A stretch of 64,000 bases of DNA, taken from Lachnospiraceae bacterium. GTDB taxonomy: Bacteria > Bacillota > Clostridia > Lachnospirales > Lachnospiraceae. The DNA lies in NCBI GenBank assembly GCA_015057325.1, contig SVEQ01000002.1:264214-328213 (forward strand), in the 5' to 3' direction. Numbering within the stretch: the stretch's first letter is position 1; every line of letters starts with the position of its first letter. The position numbers were made by a program, and so were the translations under genes. The notes beneath the pieces are model-generated. The model made no database searches, was not told where the DNA came from, and saw only the letters and a program-made list of their open reading frames with translations. Positions 27,302-37,589 of the stretch are shown piece by piece.

Positions 27302-29023
27302 TTATCCCATAGCCGCTTTCATACGCTTCTTATTATCATACATTATAGCATCAGCCTCTCGTATCGCTTCTATCGGTTTGATATAGTTTTCCTCATCACT
27401 ATGAACATAACCGCATGCAGCAGATACGGGAAATTCAAAACTTCCGCTTGCGTTCTCTTCGTCCATGTCTTTGTTAAATGCATCTATTTTCTCTAGCGCC
27501 AGTTTCTCGTCTCCGAACACGCAGGCTACAAACTCATCGCCACCCCATCTTGCACAGAAAGCATCGTCCATGAAATGTGCTTTGATATGTTTTGCAATAG
27601 TCTTGAGCAATCTGTCACCTGTTTCGTGACCATACTTATCATTGGCAACCTTTAAGTAATTAAGATCGATGAATATCATAGTATACTCTTTGACGCCCTC
27701 TGCTTCCATATCATCAATTCTTCTGTAGCATTCCGCTCTGTTAGCCATCTGTGTAAGTGCATCGTTAAACGCCAACAACATAAGCTGTTCTTTTTCTATC
27801 TTATTCATATATTCCTCTGCCGATACAGAGACAAGATAAATAAATAGTGAAAACGCTATTATAAGTATTCCTACGGAACTTAGTCCATGTGTTGCAAACC
27901 ATGCTTTCTTCGCAACGTATTTGGTGAGGTTAAATCTCACCAGCTCCATTATTCCACACATTATGGATATCAATATTCCATATCTCAAAATAAAAATATA
28001 CCGATTGTTGTTCTTGCTTACACCATAGAAAAGTGCCAAAACGAGCATTAACATCAATACTCCCATAAGTGCATGAAGATACTTAAGCATATCCGAGTAG
28101 TTAAGCTGTATTGAGGACAATTCTATAACTGTTGCAACCAAATAAAATGCATCAAACACCATAGAAAGATATGTTACTATTCTCTTAAATAATTTCTTAT
28201 CAATAACCATATATATAAATACGGTTAGCGGTATTGATGACATATATAGCGAATAGTACTCTATTTTCGCGTTAAACTCCTCGTTACCTATAACAAATCT
28301 AAACATCCCAAGACTTCCGAAAAACCATGAATTAATCAAAAACTCAAACAAAGCTATAGGGAGTCCGAGTTGTAATTTCTTCAGACTAATGCTTCTAACT
28401 GTAAAATATAATATACAAATAATAGAAAGAACCATTAACGAAAGTGACGACGAATAAATAACACTCTGCCTACTTAAAACATTCTTCCAACTCTGGTTAG
28501 CAGGGAGAATTCCAACCTTACTCAAATCCGAAGATGGTTTGTTAACTACCGCTGTAATATCAAGCATAAGCTGTTTGGAAGGCGCATCATCCGGAAGCAT
28601 TATTTCATATACTCTTGCTCCGTAATGAGCTGACATATTATCGGGATTATATTCATCCTTGTATATACACTCATCGTCAAGATACACGTCAACAATTGAG
28701 TTATACAGAGGAATATAAAGCTCCGAGCCGCAAGAAAAAGCATCTTGGGGTATATCAATATATACCTTTACTTTCTCACCTTTTTTAGTCGCACCGTACT
28801 CTCCTGCCTCAATATGTTCTACCCGACCATCATTGTGATATGCATCAACCGACATGTGATCTTTGAGCGAATAGAAATCATCAAACTTGATGTCGTTAAA
28901 CGCAAAAAATACAATCATGAAAGTCAGCCAGAGTGTAAGAGCGATAACTATAGTTCTCGGCAGCCTCATCATATCTATCTTATTATTCTTTTCCGCTTTT
29001 TTCTTATCTTTTCCTTCTGTCAT
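27302..29023 (-). CDS. Membrane diguanylate cyclase, 7TM-sensor type
   Basis: A 573-residue protein. It has a cytoplasmic Lys-rich N-terminus, TM1 at about 25-46 and an extracytoplasmic beta-rich domain (about 50-190) like the 7TMR-DISM sensor domain. A block of about seven helices (195-400) follows, then a C-terminal GGDEF domain with intact GGDEF (in ARWGGDEF). No RxxD inhibitory site is present at the expected place. It should synthesise cyclic di-GMP in response to an external carbohydrate-like or wall-derived ligand, as suggested for related sensors. It is the last gene of a four-gene sensory operon and overlaps the end of the previous gene by 20 bases. Confidence 0.88.
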   Translation of the reverse strand: MTEGKDKKKAEKNNKIDMMRLPRTIVIALTLWLTFMIVFFAFNDIKFDDFYSLKDHMSVDAYHNDGRVEHIEAGEYGATKKGEKVKVYIDIPQDAFSCGSELYIPLYNSIVDVYLDDECIYKDEYNPDNMSAHYGARVYEIMLPDDAPSKQLMLDITAVVNKPSSDLSKVGILPANQSWKNVLSRQSVIYSSSLSLMVLSIICILYFTVRSISLKKLQLGLPIALFEFLINSWFFGSLGMFRFVIGNEEFNAKIEYYSLYMSSIPLTVFIYMVIDKKLFKRIVTYLSMVFDAFYLVATVIELSSIQLNYSDMLKYLHALMGVLMLMLVLALFYGVSKNNNRYIFILRYGILISIMCGIMELVRFNLTKYVAKKAWFATHGLSSVGILIIAFSLFIYLVSVSAEEYMNKIEKEQLMLLAFNDALTQMANRAECYRRIDDMEAEGVKEYTMIFIDLNYLKVANDKYGHETGDRLLKTIAKHIKAHFMDDAFCARWGGDEFVACVFGDEKLALEKIDAFNKDMDEENASGSFEFPVSAACGYVHSDEENYIKPIEAIREADAIMYDNKKRMKAAMG

Positions 29024-30665
29024 TTCTACCCCTATAAAACTCCTCTTTATCCTTGTACATCATATCATCAGCACGCTTAAATACGTCCTTATACGCTTCA
29101 TCCTCATCCTGAATATATGACACTCCACCTTTAGATACGGCAAGGTTATGATCATATCTGACATTCTGTTCATTAAATACTCTCACTTCTTCATCAAAAA
29201 CCTTGAAATATTCTGCGATATTGTCATCATCCTGATTTTCAATAACAACAATAAATTCATCACCACCGATACGGAACACATTCTCTGCAGAAAACACCCG
29301 TTTCATAATATCTGCTGCATCGGTTATCAACATATCTCCGTATTCGTGTCCGAGATTATCATTGACATTCTTAAGACCGTTAACATCAAAAACAATTACA
29401 ATAAATGCTGCCATACCCTCGGATATCTTCTCATCCATTCGTTTCACGACATCCATATAAGCCGCTTTGTTACCAACACCTGTCATTGCATCCGAATAAG
29501 CCTGCGAGTGTATGTAAGAAAAATACTCTCTAATCTCAAGTGCCATTTTCGATACGCTCTTTGCAAGTGTTCCTATCTCATCACCCGACCTATAAGTAAT
29601 TGCCGTATTAAGCTCGCCTTTTGCAATTCTGGTTGATGCTTTGGTTAGTTCTCGTATCGGCAATACAATTATAACCATAAGACGCCAGAAAATAGCAAAC
29701 ACCGTTGCAAGAACTATACAAAAAATTGCAAACATCTGTATCTTCATACTTTTTGAAATTCGCATTATCTGATCTTCCGGCACACAAACCGCAAGTACCA
29801 TATCATTGTCAAGATTACCCGCCATTATACGATAATCTGCACTTTTCCATACACATTTATGCATTTTTCTCTTCGAAGCTTCCTGAGGGGTCAGGTATTT
29901 TGCAGTAGCCCTCATATCAGAATTAAATCTCTTCATCTCAACACCGTCAGGATATTCTCTGTGGTAAAGAATATCACCATCATCACTTAAAAGAAACGCA
30001 AAACCATCCTTATAATCTACAGAATCTATTATAGTATTGATAGATGACATTTTGATATCCATTCCTACAACTCCGACAAAAGCATTAGATTTGTATATTG
30101 GAATGACATAAGACATCATGTAAACATTAATATTCTTATTGTGATACGGTTTCACCCACGTTGCAGCACCTTTTTCTAGCGGTTCATAATACCACGCAAC
30201 AAAATCTCTATCCGTCTTAGTATACTGACTAATATCTGCAGGTTCAACACTGACAAGTTCGCCATTACTGTTTACCGTCATAAAAACACCGGAGGTAGAG
30301 CCAAACTTATCCGGTTCCGGTCTGAAATAAACAGCAGCCACATTCCCTACAAGTCCGCCAACATCTGCACATTTATCAGCTAAATCTGCATAAAAACCAT
30401 TCTTATATTCGGTATTAGAACGCAGGAGTCTCGTATCCAAATTATTATTGATATATTTTTCCAATTCTCTTGTACCGTTCTCCACTCTGTTAAAATCACT
30501 GTTAAGAGCATAAATTTTCTCGTTAACAATCATTTTCATGGACGCAGATATATCCTCTTCAATCGCCTTATTAAGCAAATGAATACTTACATAGGACATA
30601 AGCGCAAACAGTCCTAACATTGAACCAAATATTAATAAGAATAATTTCGTTCTAATTGAACGCAT
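29004..30665 (-). CDS. Cache-HAMP-GGDEF diguanylate cyclase
   Basis: A 553-residue membrane sensor. TM1 is at about 7-29. A large extracytoplasmic double-Cache domain (about 30-300) follows, with the typical tail GVVGMDIKMSSIN and YHREYPDG. TM2 (about 305-327), a HAMP linker and a C-terminal GGDEF domain (motif in FRIGGDEF, active site intact, no RxxD) complete it. It should bind a small extracellular solute and make cyclic di-GMP. It is the third gene of the operon, 12 bases after the previous stop, and overlaps the next gene by 20 bases, so the two are probably coupled in translation. Confidence 0.9.
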   Translation of the reverse strand: MRSIRTKLFLLIFGSMLGLFALMSYVSIHLLNKAIEEDISASMKMIVNEKIYALNSDFNRVENGTRELEKYINNNLDTRLLRSNTEYKNGFYADLADKCADVGGLVGNVAAVYFRPEPDKFGSTSGVFMTVNSNGELVSVEPADISQYTKTDRDFVAWYYEPLEKGAATWVKPYHNKNINVYMMSYVIPIYKSNAFVGVVGMDIKMSSINTIIDSVDYKDGFAFLLSDDGDILYHREYPDGVEMKRFNSDMRATAKYLTPQEASKRKMHKCVWKSADYRIMAGNLDNDMVLAVCVPEDQIMRISKSMKIQMFAIFCIVLATVFAIFWRLMVIIVLPIRELTKASTRIAKGELNTAITYRSGDEIGTLAKSVSKMALEIREYFSYIHSQAYSDAMTGVGNKAAYMDVVKRMDEKISEGMAAFIVIVFDVNGLKNVNDNLGHEYGDMLITDAADIMKRVFSAENVFRIGGDEFIVVIENQDDDNIAEYFKVFDEEVRVFNEQNVRYDHNLAVSKGGVSYIQDEDEAYKDVFKRADDMMYKDKEEFYRGRNDRRKR

Positions 30666-30677
30666 CCCTACATCCTC

Positions 30678-32054
30678 CTAATTTCTCTTGACGCCGTCGC
30701 CACCCATTTCCTTAACCAGATAGCAAGCCTGTGTTGCTCTGTGATAATTCTTCTTAATCTTATCGGCAAGCCTGACCTCTGTAATGCCTACTGACACAGT
30801 AACCCTGCCTTCCTTCGCAACTTTCTTACAGAACTCTTTGCATATCTCATGTCCAAATTCAACAGACCATTCTGACAATACAACGAATTCATCTCCGCCC
30901 CAGCGGAAGATTTCCCCCTTATCACCAAAAGATTCCTTGGCAAGTTCAACAACATTTACCAAAACATCATTGCCTTCCAAAGTATCATTGGCCTCTTTAA
31001 AGTAATCAATATCAAACACTACCATGGACTTATAGATTGTCGTGTTAAATACTCCACGCTCTCCGTATATATTCTTAAAGAAATTACGGTTAGGCAAGCC
31101 TGTCAAACCATCAATTTCATTATCTGCCCCTTTACCATATCCAAATACTTGTTCTCTTCGTCCCAAAATCATAACACCGGTAATTACCGTTGTTATATAA
31201 ACAATCAGGCTGGCAATAAGAAATGTATAGTCAAATCCGGAAGAGAAAAATTTCTCATTGTCCTTATCAACTATAAGAAACCAGTCGGCTTCTTCCATGT
31301 ATCTCGTGATGGAATATCCATTAATTCCGACTTTCTCATACTGATAATCATCTGTTTTTTTAAACGATCCATTCTCGATATGCAACGCCTTGATATTAGC
31401 CTCATTAACATCCAATTGAACAAGACCCATATCATCGACCAAGGAAATCTTTACTTTGTAAGAGTCCTCATATTGTTTCAACAGTTCCTGCATTCTCTTA
31501 ACCGTAATTCCTACACCGCACACTCCAATGACATTATGAGATTTGTCGTATATCTTTGAATCAACGAAAACCGTCAGCTGATCATCATTATTCTCGTCTA
31601 CATCCACCTCAACTAACATATCATTCTCACTTTTGATGAATGCATCATACCATATGTCATGAGTATCTTTTTCCGTGTCGACTATCTTGCTAAGTCCCAT
31701 ATCTGTATAATATCTCTTTGTATAATCCGAAATTATAAAGATTGAATCAAAAGTGCATACTTCATTAAGTCCCATTAAATATGACTGCATCAAAGGTATG
31801 GCTTCGTTCTTCGAATAGTCCATCTCATGAATAAGAAAATCCTTCATAAGCCAGTTATCAGCCATTGTTTTTGAAACTATAATAGGCTTTTCCAGCTCAA
31901 CCCTCACTCCATCATATATGCGATCAGTTGTCAATATACTGTTCTCTTTTTCGTATTTGTCCCCATATGCAATACGTCTGTAATAAACAATATTGGAAAT
32001 TATACATACAATGGATATTATGATTATATATATTAATATTTTTTTCTTTTTCAT
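30678..32054 (-). CDS. Cache-GGDEF diguanylate cyclase
   Basis: A 458-residue membrane sensor: TM1 (about 5-24), an extracytoplasmic Cache-type domain (about 30-270, with VFVDSKIYDKSHNVIGVCGVG split across two strands), TM2 (about 275-297), then a compact GGDEF domain whose motif is intact (in FRWGGDEF). There is no HAMP domain and no RxxD site. It is a predicted cyclic di-GMP synthase with external ligand control. It lies 12 bases after the Cache protein that lacks an output domain and 12 bases before the next cyclase. The spacing is uniform through the operon, which supports co-expression of all four. Confidence 0.88.
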   Translation of the reverse strand: MKKKKILIYIIIISIVCIISNIVYYRRIAYGDKYEKENSILTTDRIYDGVRVELEKPIIVSKTMADNWLMKDFLIHEMDYSKNEAIPLMQSYLMGLNEVCTFDSIFIISDYTKRYYTDMGLSKIVDTEKDTHDIWYDAFIKSENDMLVEVDVDENNDDQLTVFVDSKIYDKSHNVIGVCGVGITVKRMQELLKQYEDSYKVKISLVDDMGLVQLDVNEANIKALHIENGSFKKTDDYQYEKVGINGYSITRYMEEADWFLIVDKDNEKFFSSGFDYTFLIASLIVYITTVITGVMILGRREQVFGYGKGADNEIDGLTGLPNRNFFKNIYGERGVFNTTIYKSMVVFDIDYFKEANDTLEGNDVLVNVVELAKESFGDKGEIFRWGGDEFVVLSEWSVEFGHEICKEFCKKVAKEGRVTVSVGITEVRLADKIKKNYHRATQACYLVKEMGGDGVKRN

Positions 32055-32066
32055 ATGTCCACCCGC

Positions 32067-33377
32067 TTATTCATTAACAAGATTCTCTGCCATCAGTATA
32101 ACGCTAATAAGTTCTCCGTCATCATCCCGTTCAACCGGTGTAAAACGTATACCATACTTCTCATTCTTATTACTAACAAACATCTTGGATATAACAATTT
32201 TATCCTCCAAGCGTTCGTTAAGAGTAGATAAATTAATAAAATCAAACACAACGCTTTTGTACCTGACATCTGTAATCGCATCCATGATTACTCGTATCGT
32301 ATATTGCGCATTACCATTATCATCACTAATAAGCATCTTAATCTCAGGATTAATATCTGCCATTTCTGTAAGTGTATTATCTTTAAGATTGATTAAATAA
32401 GCAAAATCATATATGTTTGCCAACGAGTTCTTTTGACGATATAAATGTGCTTCGTTAAGCTGTTGCTTCCTCATGCTCAAAATAAAACTTACCAAAATAG
32501 TAAATATTATTATCAATGCAATAATAAAAACTATAAGCATTATTCCTGTAGAACCCAGTACATCTCCCGCTCCGATAACAGCTATTGTTTTCCAACCGTT
32601 TCCTACATCAGCAGACAATGCGACATAGCGCTTACCCTCATAACTTACAATCGCATAATCAGTACTTTTTTTTGTCATTTTATCAGAGAATTTCCCACCT
32701 ATACCATCCTCGTCATTACGGTAGTTCTTGCCAAGTTCGCTTACTTCTGAATGAGCTACAACCATTCCAGCAGAATCTAGAATCATGCCGTACTTCCAAC
32801 CATTTTTGATTGTCGCTTCTTCCAAAAGTCTTTGCATTCCATCAAGAGTAATATCCATAGAAATAACATCTTCTCCGTCAGGAAGTAATTTACTTAAAGA
32901 CATTGCAACACTTTGTGTTTGCAAATCTACATAAGGCGACACATATGCCACTTCGCCGCCGGCTTCACATGCGTCCACGTACCAGGGACGCTCCGTGGGC
33001 ACAAAGTCATCATCAGGAACCCATCCTACTCCATCTAAGTACTCACCACTTATATAGCCATAGAAACCCGTAAAATATCTATTAATGGTAGTTCCATATA
33101 TTGTTGATTCTTTCTCGAGAAATTGCAGAATCTCTTTATTAGATGCTTCTTCCCGTTGCATATCCTCAACAGTTTGCGAAATGAGTCTGATTGCATCAGC
33201 ACTTTCCACAAGAAGATAATTGAAGTCCATTGCCGCCTTCATTACTTCCTTCTGCTTTCCGGATATGGCATTATCTCTTACGCGAGAATATAGCACATAG
33301 AAATTAACAGATAATATAAGAAATATTAAAATAAAAAGAGTAATACACTTACCCCAAAAGTTTCTGTCTGCCTTCAT
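32067..33377 (-). CDS. Cache sensor with PAS-like C-terminus, no output domain
   Basis: A 436-residue protein. TM1 is near 10-30. The extracytoplasmic double-Cache domain includes GWVPDDDFVPTERPWYVDA and SPYVDLQTQSVAMSLSK, hallmark Cache strands. TM2 lies at about 275-297. The C-terminal part (about 315-436) looks like a PAS-type fold, and the protein stops there. The relatives in this operon continue into GGDEF; this one has none, so it may act through a partner. It is the first gene of the operon. I start at ATG 33377, with GGGGAG eight bases upstream, because an upstream in-frame ATG lies at the likely transcription start. Confidence 0.8.
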   Translation of the reverse strand: MKADRNFWGKCITLFILIFLILSVNFYVLYSRVRDNAISGKQKEVMKAAMDFNYLLVESADAIRLISQTVEDMQREEASNKEILQFLEKESTIYGTTINRYFTGFYGYISGEYLDGVGWVPDDDFVPTERPWYVDACEAGGEVAYVSPYVDLQTQSVAMSLSKLLPDGEDVISMDITLDGMQRLLEEATIKNGWKYGMILDSAGMVVAHSEVSELGKNYRNDEDGIGGKFSDKMTKKSTDYAIVSYEGKRYVALSADVGNGWKTIAVIGAGDVLGSTGIMLIVFIIALIIIFTILVSFILSMRKQQLNEAHLYRQKNSLANIYDFAYLINLKDNTLTEMADINPEIKMLISDDNGNAQYTIRVIMDAITDVRYKSVVFDFINLSTLNERLEDKIVISKMFVSNKNEKYGIRFTPVERDDDGELISVILMAENLVNE

Positions 33378-33427
33378 ATACTGCTCTCCCCAATACCCTA
33401 AAAAATAAAATAATCCCCATATGCGCA

Positions 33428-33436
33428 TTATAACAC
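33428..33436 (-). promoter_or_regulatory. Extended -10 promoter of the sensor operon
   Basis: TGTTATAAT on the minus strand (TATAAT at 33428-33433) with a weak -35. It is about 50 bases upstream of the first start codon of the four-gene operon. Confidence 0.6.
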
Positions 33437-33470
33437 ATTTTCAAGTATAATACAGTAAAATTTGCAAAAA

Positions 33471-33514
33471 TTGAGGGGACAAAACACACTCATAATGCGC
33501 GTCTTGTCCCCTCA
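33471..33514 (-). terminator. Terminator of the monosaccharide ABC operon
   Basis: A 12-bp perfect arm pair TTGAGGGGACAA/TTGTCCCCTCAA, with a 20-base loop that can extend the stem partly, followed by ATTTTT on the minus strand. It lies 33 bases past the permease stop. Confidence 0.85.
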
Positions 33515-33546
33515 AAATATATGAGGAAGGTTTTTTGTGAGCTATA

Positions 33547-34734
33547 TTATTTCTTTCTTGTTCTTACATCAAATGCAACCGCAATAATGAAGATTATACC
33601 TTTTACAATATACTGATAAGAAATATCAACACCCATAAGGTTCATTCCGTTTGTAAGTGACATTATTACCAATGCACCGATGATTGTATTGGTTACTCGT
33701 CCGATACCACCACTTACTGCAACACCACCGATGTATGATGATGCAATAGCGTCCATCTCAAATCCAAGTCCGGCTGTCGGAGTTGCTGACTGAAGTCTTG
33801 ATGCGTATAAAACACCACCAAGTGCAGCCATAACGCTGACAGAACAGAATGCGAACAATGTTACGTTCTTAACATTGATACCTGAAAGTTCAGCAGCCTG
33901 TGCATTACCACCAATACCGTAGATAGCACGACCAAGTTTTGTTTTATTCAACATGTAGTTATAGATAAGAAGAACAACTCCTACGATAACTGCTGTCCAA
34001 GGAAGTCCCTGATATTTAGCAAGTGTCCATATTATAACCATAATGATTGCTGATATAACAACAAGCTTTGCTACGAATATCGGTGTAGATGTAACATCAA
34101 AGTTGTATTTTAATTTATTTTTTCTTGTCTTTATTTCAGAGAATATCATCAATACCGCAATCACAATACCGATTATTAAAGTAAGAACATGTATACTACC
34201 ATCAGTAATATCCGGAATAAATCCATTTGATAACGCATTGAATCCTTCGTTCGGAATGATAATTGTTCCTGTCTCCTGTAATGAAAGATTAAGAAGACCT
34301 CTGAATATGAACATTCCCGCAAGGGTCGCTACGAAGGCCGGAACCCCGACTCTTGTAACAAGAAGACCTTGGTAAAGACCAACTAAAAGTCCAAGTACAA
34401 GAACAATAAGTATTGCAAGCCATTCATTGACGTTATATTTTGTCATCAGTATCGCTGCAACCGCTCCGCAGAAACCTGCAACATAACCTACTGAAAGATC
34501 AATATGTACAATAATAAGTATGATTGTCATACCAATTGCCATTACAGCAACATAACCTGCCTGATTAATAAGATTCGATATATTTCTGGCTTGTAAAAAT
34601 CCACCACCAGTTTTGAATGCGAAAAATCCCATGATGAGTACAAGTGCAATGTACATCATATAATCACGGATATTGGATTTTAATAGAGTAACAATTTCCT
34701 GGCCTAAACCGCCAGCTTGTTTATTCTCACCCAT
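33547..34734 (-). CDS. mmsB: Multiple-monosaccharide ABC transporter permease
   Basis: A 395-residue polytopic permease of the RbsC/XylH group, with the family stretch GYVAVMAIGMTIILI and SVGYVAGFCGAVAA in the first third. The C-terminal GGVAVSGGIGRVTNTIIGALVI region is the usual landmark of BPD_transp_2 permeases. It forms the membrane channel for the ATPase encoded 46 bases upstream and the lipoprotein receptor before it. An internal basic stretch (KTRKNKLK) with extra length compared with RbsC (about 320) fits the longer MmsB/GguB subgroup. The start ATG has an AAGGAGG site. Confidence 0.9.
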   Translation of the reverse strand: MGENKQAGGLGQEIVTLLKSNIRDYMMYIALVLIMGFFAFKTGGGFLQARNISNLINQAGYVAVMAIGMTIILIIVHIDLSVGYVAGFCGAVAAILMTKYNVNEWLAILIVLVLGLLVGLYQGLLVTRVGVPAFVATLAGMFIFRGLLNLSLQETGTIIIPNEGFNALSNGFIPDITDGSIHVLTLIIGIVIAVLMIFSEIKTRKNKLKYNFDVTSTPIFVAKLVVISAIIMVIIWTLAKYQGLPWTAVIVGVVLLIYNYMLNKTKLGRAIYGIGGNAQAAELSGINVKNVTLFAFCSVSVMAALGGVLYASRLQSATPTAGLGFEMDAIASSYIGGVAVSGGIGRVTNTIIGALVIMSLTNGMNLMGVDISYQYIVKGIIFIIAVAFDVRTRKK

Positions 34735-34780
34735 TTTAATGACCTCCTTAGTTATATATTAATCTCGTTTATTGTTTTTA

Positions 34781-36307
34781 TTATGATTTAATAGCCATCG
34801 CCATTACTTTCTCTTCTGTTGCTTCTTCAATCGACAACTCACCGGTAATAGTTCCCTCACTCATTACGTAGAGCCTGTCACTCATTCCCAATACCTCTGG
34901 AAGTTCTGAAGAAATCATAATGATACTCATTCCCTCATCTACAAGCTTATTCATAAGAGAATATATTTCAAACTTAGCACCTACATCAATACCACGCGTA
35001 GGTTCGTCAAGTATAAGAACATTAGGTCCCGCAAACATCCATTTTGCAATCTGAACCTTCTGCTGATTACCACCACTTAAGTTACCAACTTTCTGCTCGA
35101 TAGATGGTGCCTTAATGTTGATTGAATCCTTATAACGATTAGCTACATTAATTTCTTCATTCTCATTGATTGCTATTCCTTCAACTAATGCTTCAAGATT
35201 TGCAATCGTTATGTTATACCTTATATCCTGCATAAGTATAAGACCGTTTCCTTTTCGATCCTCGGTTACATATGCAAGGCCTTGATTAATCGCTTCCTTA
35301 GGATGCTTGAATCTAACTTCTTTTCCATCCATGAAAAGCTTTCCATTTGTAATCTTATAGCCTGTAGGATTTCCGAAAATACTAAGTGCAAGTTCCGTTC
35401 TTCCTGCTCCCATAAGACCCTGGATTCCGACAATCTCACCCTTTCTGACATTGATATTAACACTATGTAATATCTCCCTGTTCTTTGCCGGGTCAAATAC
35501 TGTCCAATCCTTAAGTTCTAACGCCTTTTCGCCGAACTCTTTCTTTTCTCTCTTAGGATAAATATTATCCATTTCTCGACCAACCATGTGTTTGATGATT
35601 TCTGCTTCCTCGATAGTTCTCTCGGTTGCATCTAATGAACAAATTGTTGATCCATCTCTAAGTACTGTTATCGTATCTGCTATTGCAGTTATTTCCCTTA
35701 ATTTGTGAGAGATCATGATACATGTTACACCCTGGTTCTTCAACTCTCTCAACAGTTGAAGGAGATTCTGACTATCATCCTCATTAAGTGAGGCTGTAGG
35801 CTCATCAAGTATCAATAATTTAACATTTTTACTAAGTGCTTTGGCAATCTCAACAAGCTGCTGATTACCAACTCCAAGTTCTTTTACCTTCATCGAAGGG
35901 TCTGCTTTTAATTTAACTTTCTCAAGCATCTTTGATGCCTGCACTATTGTTTCATTCCAATCGATTGCTTTACCCTTAACAATCTCATGTCCAAAATATA
36001 TATTTTCGTAAAGTGAAAGTTCCGGTATAAGTGCAAGTTCCTGATATATAATAACTATTCCTTTTGCTTCGCTGTCTGCGATTTTCTTGAAAGCCTGAAC
36101 TTCTCCGTTATAAACAATATCTCCCGAATATGTTCCATGAGGATACACTCCGGACAATACTTTCATAAGAGTGGACTTTCCTGCACCGTTTTCACCCACA
36201 AGACAGTGGATTTCTCCACGTTTTACTTTAAAATTAACATTATCTAACGCTTTAACGCCCGGAAACTCTTTGACTATACCCTTCATTTCCAGTATGTAAT
36301 CGCTCAT
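34781..36307 (-). CDS. mmsA: Multiple-monosaccharide ABC transporter ATPase
   Basis: A 508-residue double ATPase of the MglA/XylG/GguA type. The first nucleotide-binding domain has GENGAGKST and LDEPTASL with signature LGVGNQQ. The second has a lower-conservation Walker A (GLMGAGRTE), signature LSGGNQQK and LDEPTRGID, the normal asymmetry of this family. I start at ATG 36307 (GGGAGG upstream) rather than the upstream in-frame ATG at 36361, which would lie only seven bases after the preceding stop. It energises uptake of sugars delivered by the lipoprotein receptor. It is second in the operon. Confidence 0.93.
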   Translation of the reverse strand: MSDYILEMKGIVKEFPGVKALDNVNFKVKRGEIHCLVGENGAGKSTLMKVLSGVYPHGTYSGDIVYNGEVQAFKKIADSEAKGIVIIYQELALIPELSLYENIYFGHEIVKGKAIDWNETIVQASKMLEKVKLKADPSMKVKELGVGNQQLVEIAKALSKNVKLLILDEPTASLNEDDSQNLLQLLRELKNQGVTCIMISHKLREITAIADTITVLRDGSTICSLDATERTIEEAEIIKHMVGREMDNIYPKREKKEFGEKALELKDWTVFDPAKNREILHSVNINVRKGEIVGIQGLMGAGRTELALSIFGNPTGYKITNGKLFMDGKEVRFKHPKEAINQGLAYVTEDRKGNGLILMQDIRYNITIANLEALVEGIAINENEEINVANRYKDSINIKAPSIEQKVGNLSGGNQQKVQIAKWMFAGPNVLILDEPTRGIDVGAKFEIYSLMNKLVDEGMSIIMISSELPEVLGMSDRLYVMSEGTITGELSIEEATEEKVMAMAIKS

Positions 36308-36368
36308 AGGAATCCTCCCTTCAAAGATTCGCCGGCTTGTTATAAGCCGGCGTTTCTTCATTAATATA

Positions 36369-37547
36369 TTACTCTAATCCTGTAAACTCAGATGCCTCAT
36401 AGTATCCTGAATCGATAAGTGCATCCTTAACATTGTCTTTTGTTACAACTACGATTGCTGTCTGCTTAGCAGGAACATCAATCTTCTCATTGTTGTAAGT
36501 AGAATCTGTTGCAGGCTCCTTATCATCAAGAATGTCTACAGCCATTGCTACTGAGTCAGCTGCCAATGTTCTTGTATCCTTGAATACTGTCATTGACTGC
36601 TTACCATCAATAATGTACTGAACTGAAGCCTTCTCTGAATCCTGACCTGTGATAACATAGCTTGATACATCTTTATCTGATGCAAATACATCTGCGATAG
36701 AACGAGCTGTACCATCGTTAGGTGCTAATACAAGAACATCACCTTTCATGTCAGAACCTACTGCTGTAAGATGAGCCTCTGCTTTAGACTTAGCTACGTT
36801 GAAATCCCAATCTGTTGTAACCTGACCGATAATCTTACCAATCTCTTCTCTTGAAAGCTCAGCCTTATCCTGTAAAGCCTCAGCCTCTGATGAGTTAGCA
36901 ATCTTGAATGTTCCGTCAGCTACCTTAGGCTGAAGAACGCTCCAAGCACCCTCGAAGAAGATGAATGCGTTGTTATCTGTTGCAGCCCCTGCGAAGAGGT
37001 AAAGAGGGATATCGCTTCCTGAAGGAGCGTTATCGATTAAGTACTGACCCTGAGCAGCACCTACTGCAAAACTGTCAAATGTTACATAGTAATCAACTGC
37101 ATCTGTACCTGTGATAAGACGGTCATAAGCGATAACCTTAACGCCTGCATCTTTTGCTTCCTCAACTGCTGCTGAAGCTGCCGCACCATCCTGTGCACAG
37201 ATAATTAATACTTTGATACCCTTTGAGATTAATGTTTCAACATTAGTCTTCTCTGTTGCAGAAGAACCCTGGCTGAATAATACCTGGTTTGTAAATCCTG
37301 CATCGCCCAAGATTGTTTCGAACTGTTTCTGATCCTGTAACCATCTTGGCTCATCCTTTGTAGGTAATACGATACCTACCTGAATGTCACCGCTTGCTGA
37401 TGAATCATCGTTTGATGCCTCAGCTGCTGTTGTGTCGTTACCTGAATCCTTAGCATCTCCTGATGCTGGTGCTCCGGATCCGCATCCTGTGGCGAGACCC
37501 ATAACCATTGTTGCCGCCAGTAAGAAACTTAAAACTTTTTTCTTCAT
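36369..37547 (-). CDS. chvE: Sugar-binding lipoprotein, ChvE type
   Basis: A 392-residue solute-binding lipoprotein. The signal peptide ends in a lipobox, LATGC, with the lipidated Cys at residue 22. An acidic Ser/Asp/Ala linker follows, then a type I periplasmic-binding domain from about 55. The pattern GIVLPTKDEPRWLQDQ, KVIAYDRLITGTDAVDYYV and ITGQDSEKASVQYI matches ChvE-like receptors for arabinose, xylose, glucose or galactose rather than RbsB. It is the first and most expressed gene of the transporter operon and is held on the outer face of the membrane. Exact sugar specificity is not readable. Confidence 0.93.
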   Translation of the reverse strand: MKKKVLSFLLAATMVMGLATGCGSGAPASGDAKDSGNDTTAAEASNDDSSASGDIQVGIVLPTKDEPRWLQDQKQFETILGDAGFTNQVLFSQGSSATEKTNVETLISKGIKVLIICAQDGAAASAAVEEAKDAGVKVIAYDRLITGTDAVDYYVTFDSFAVGAAQGQYLIDNAPSGSDIPLYLFAGAATDNNAFIFFEGAWSVLQPKVADGTFKIANSSEAEALQDKAELSREEIGKIIGQVTTDWDFNVAKSKAEAHLTAVGSDMKGDVLVLAPNDGTARSIADVFASDKDVSSYVITGQDSEKASVQYIIDGKQSMTVFKDTRTLAADSVAMAVDILDDKEPATDSTYNNEKIDVPAKQTAIVVVTKDNVKDALIDSGYYEASEFTGLE

Positions 37548-37589
37548 TTTACATACCTCCGTAAAAAATGTTTTTTATTGGGTTGAGTT

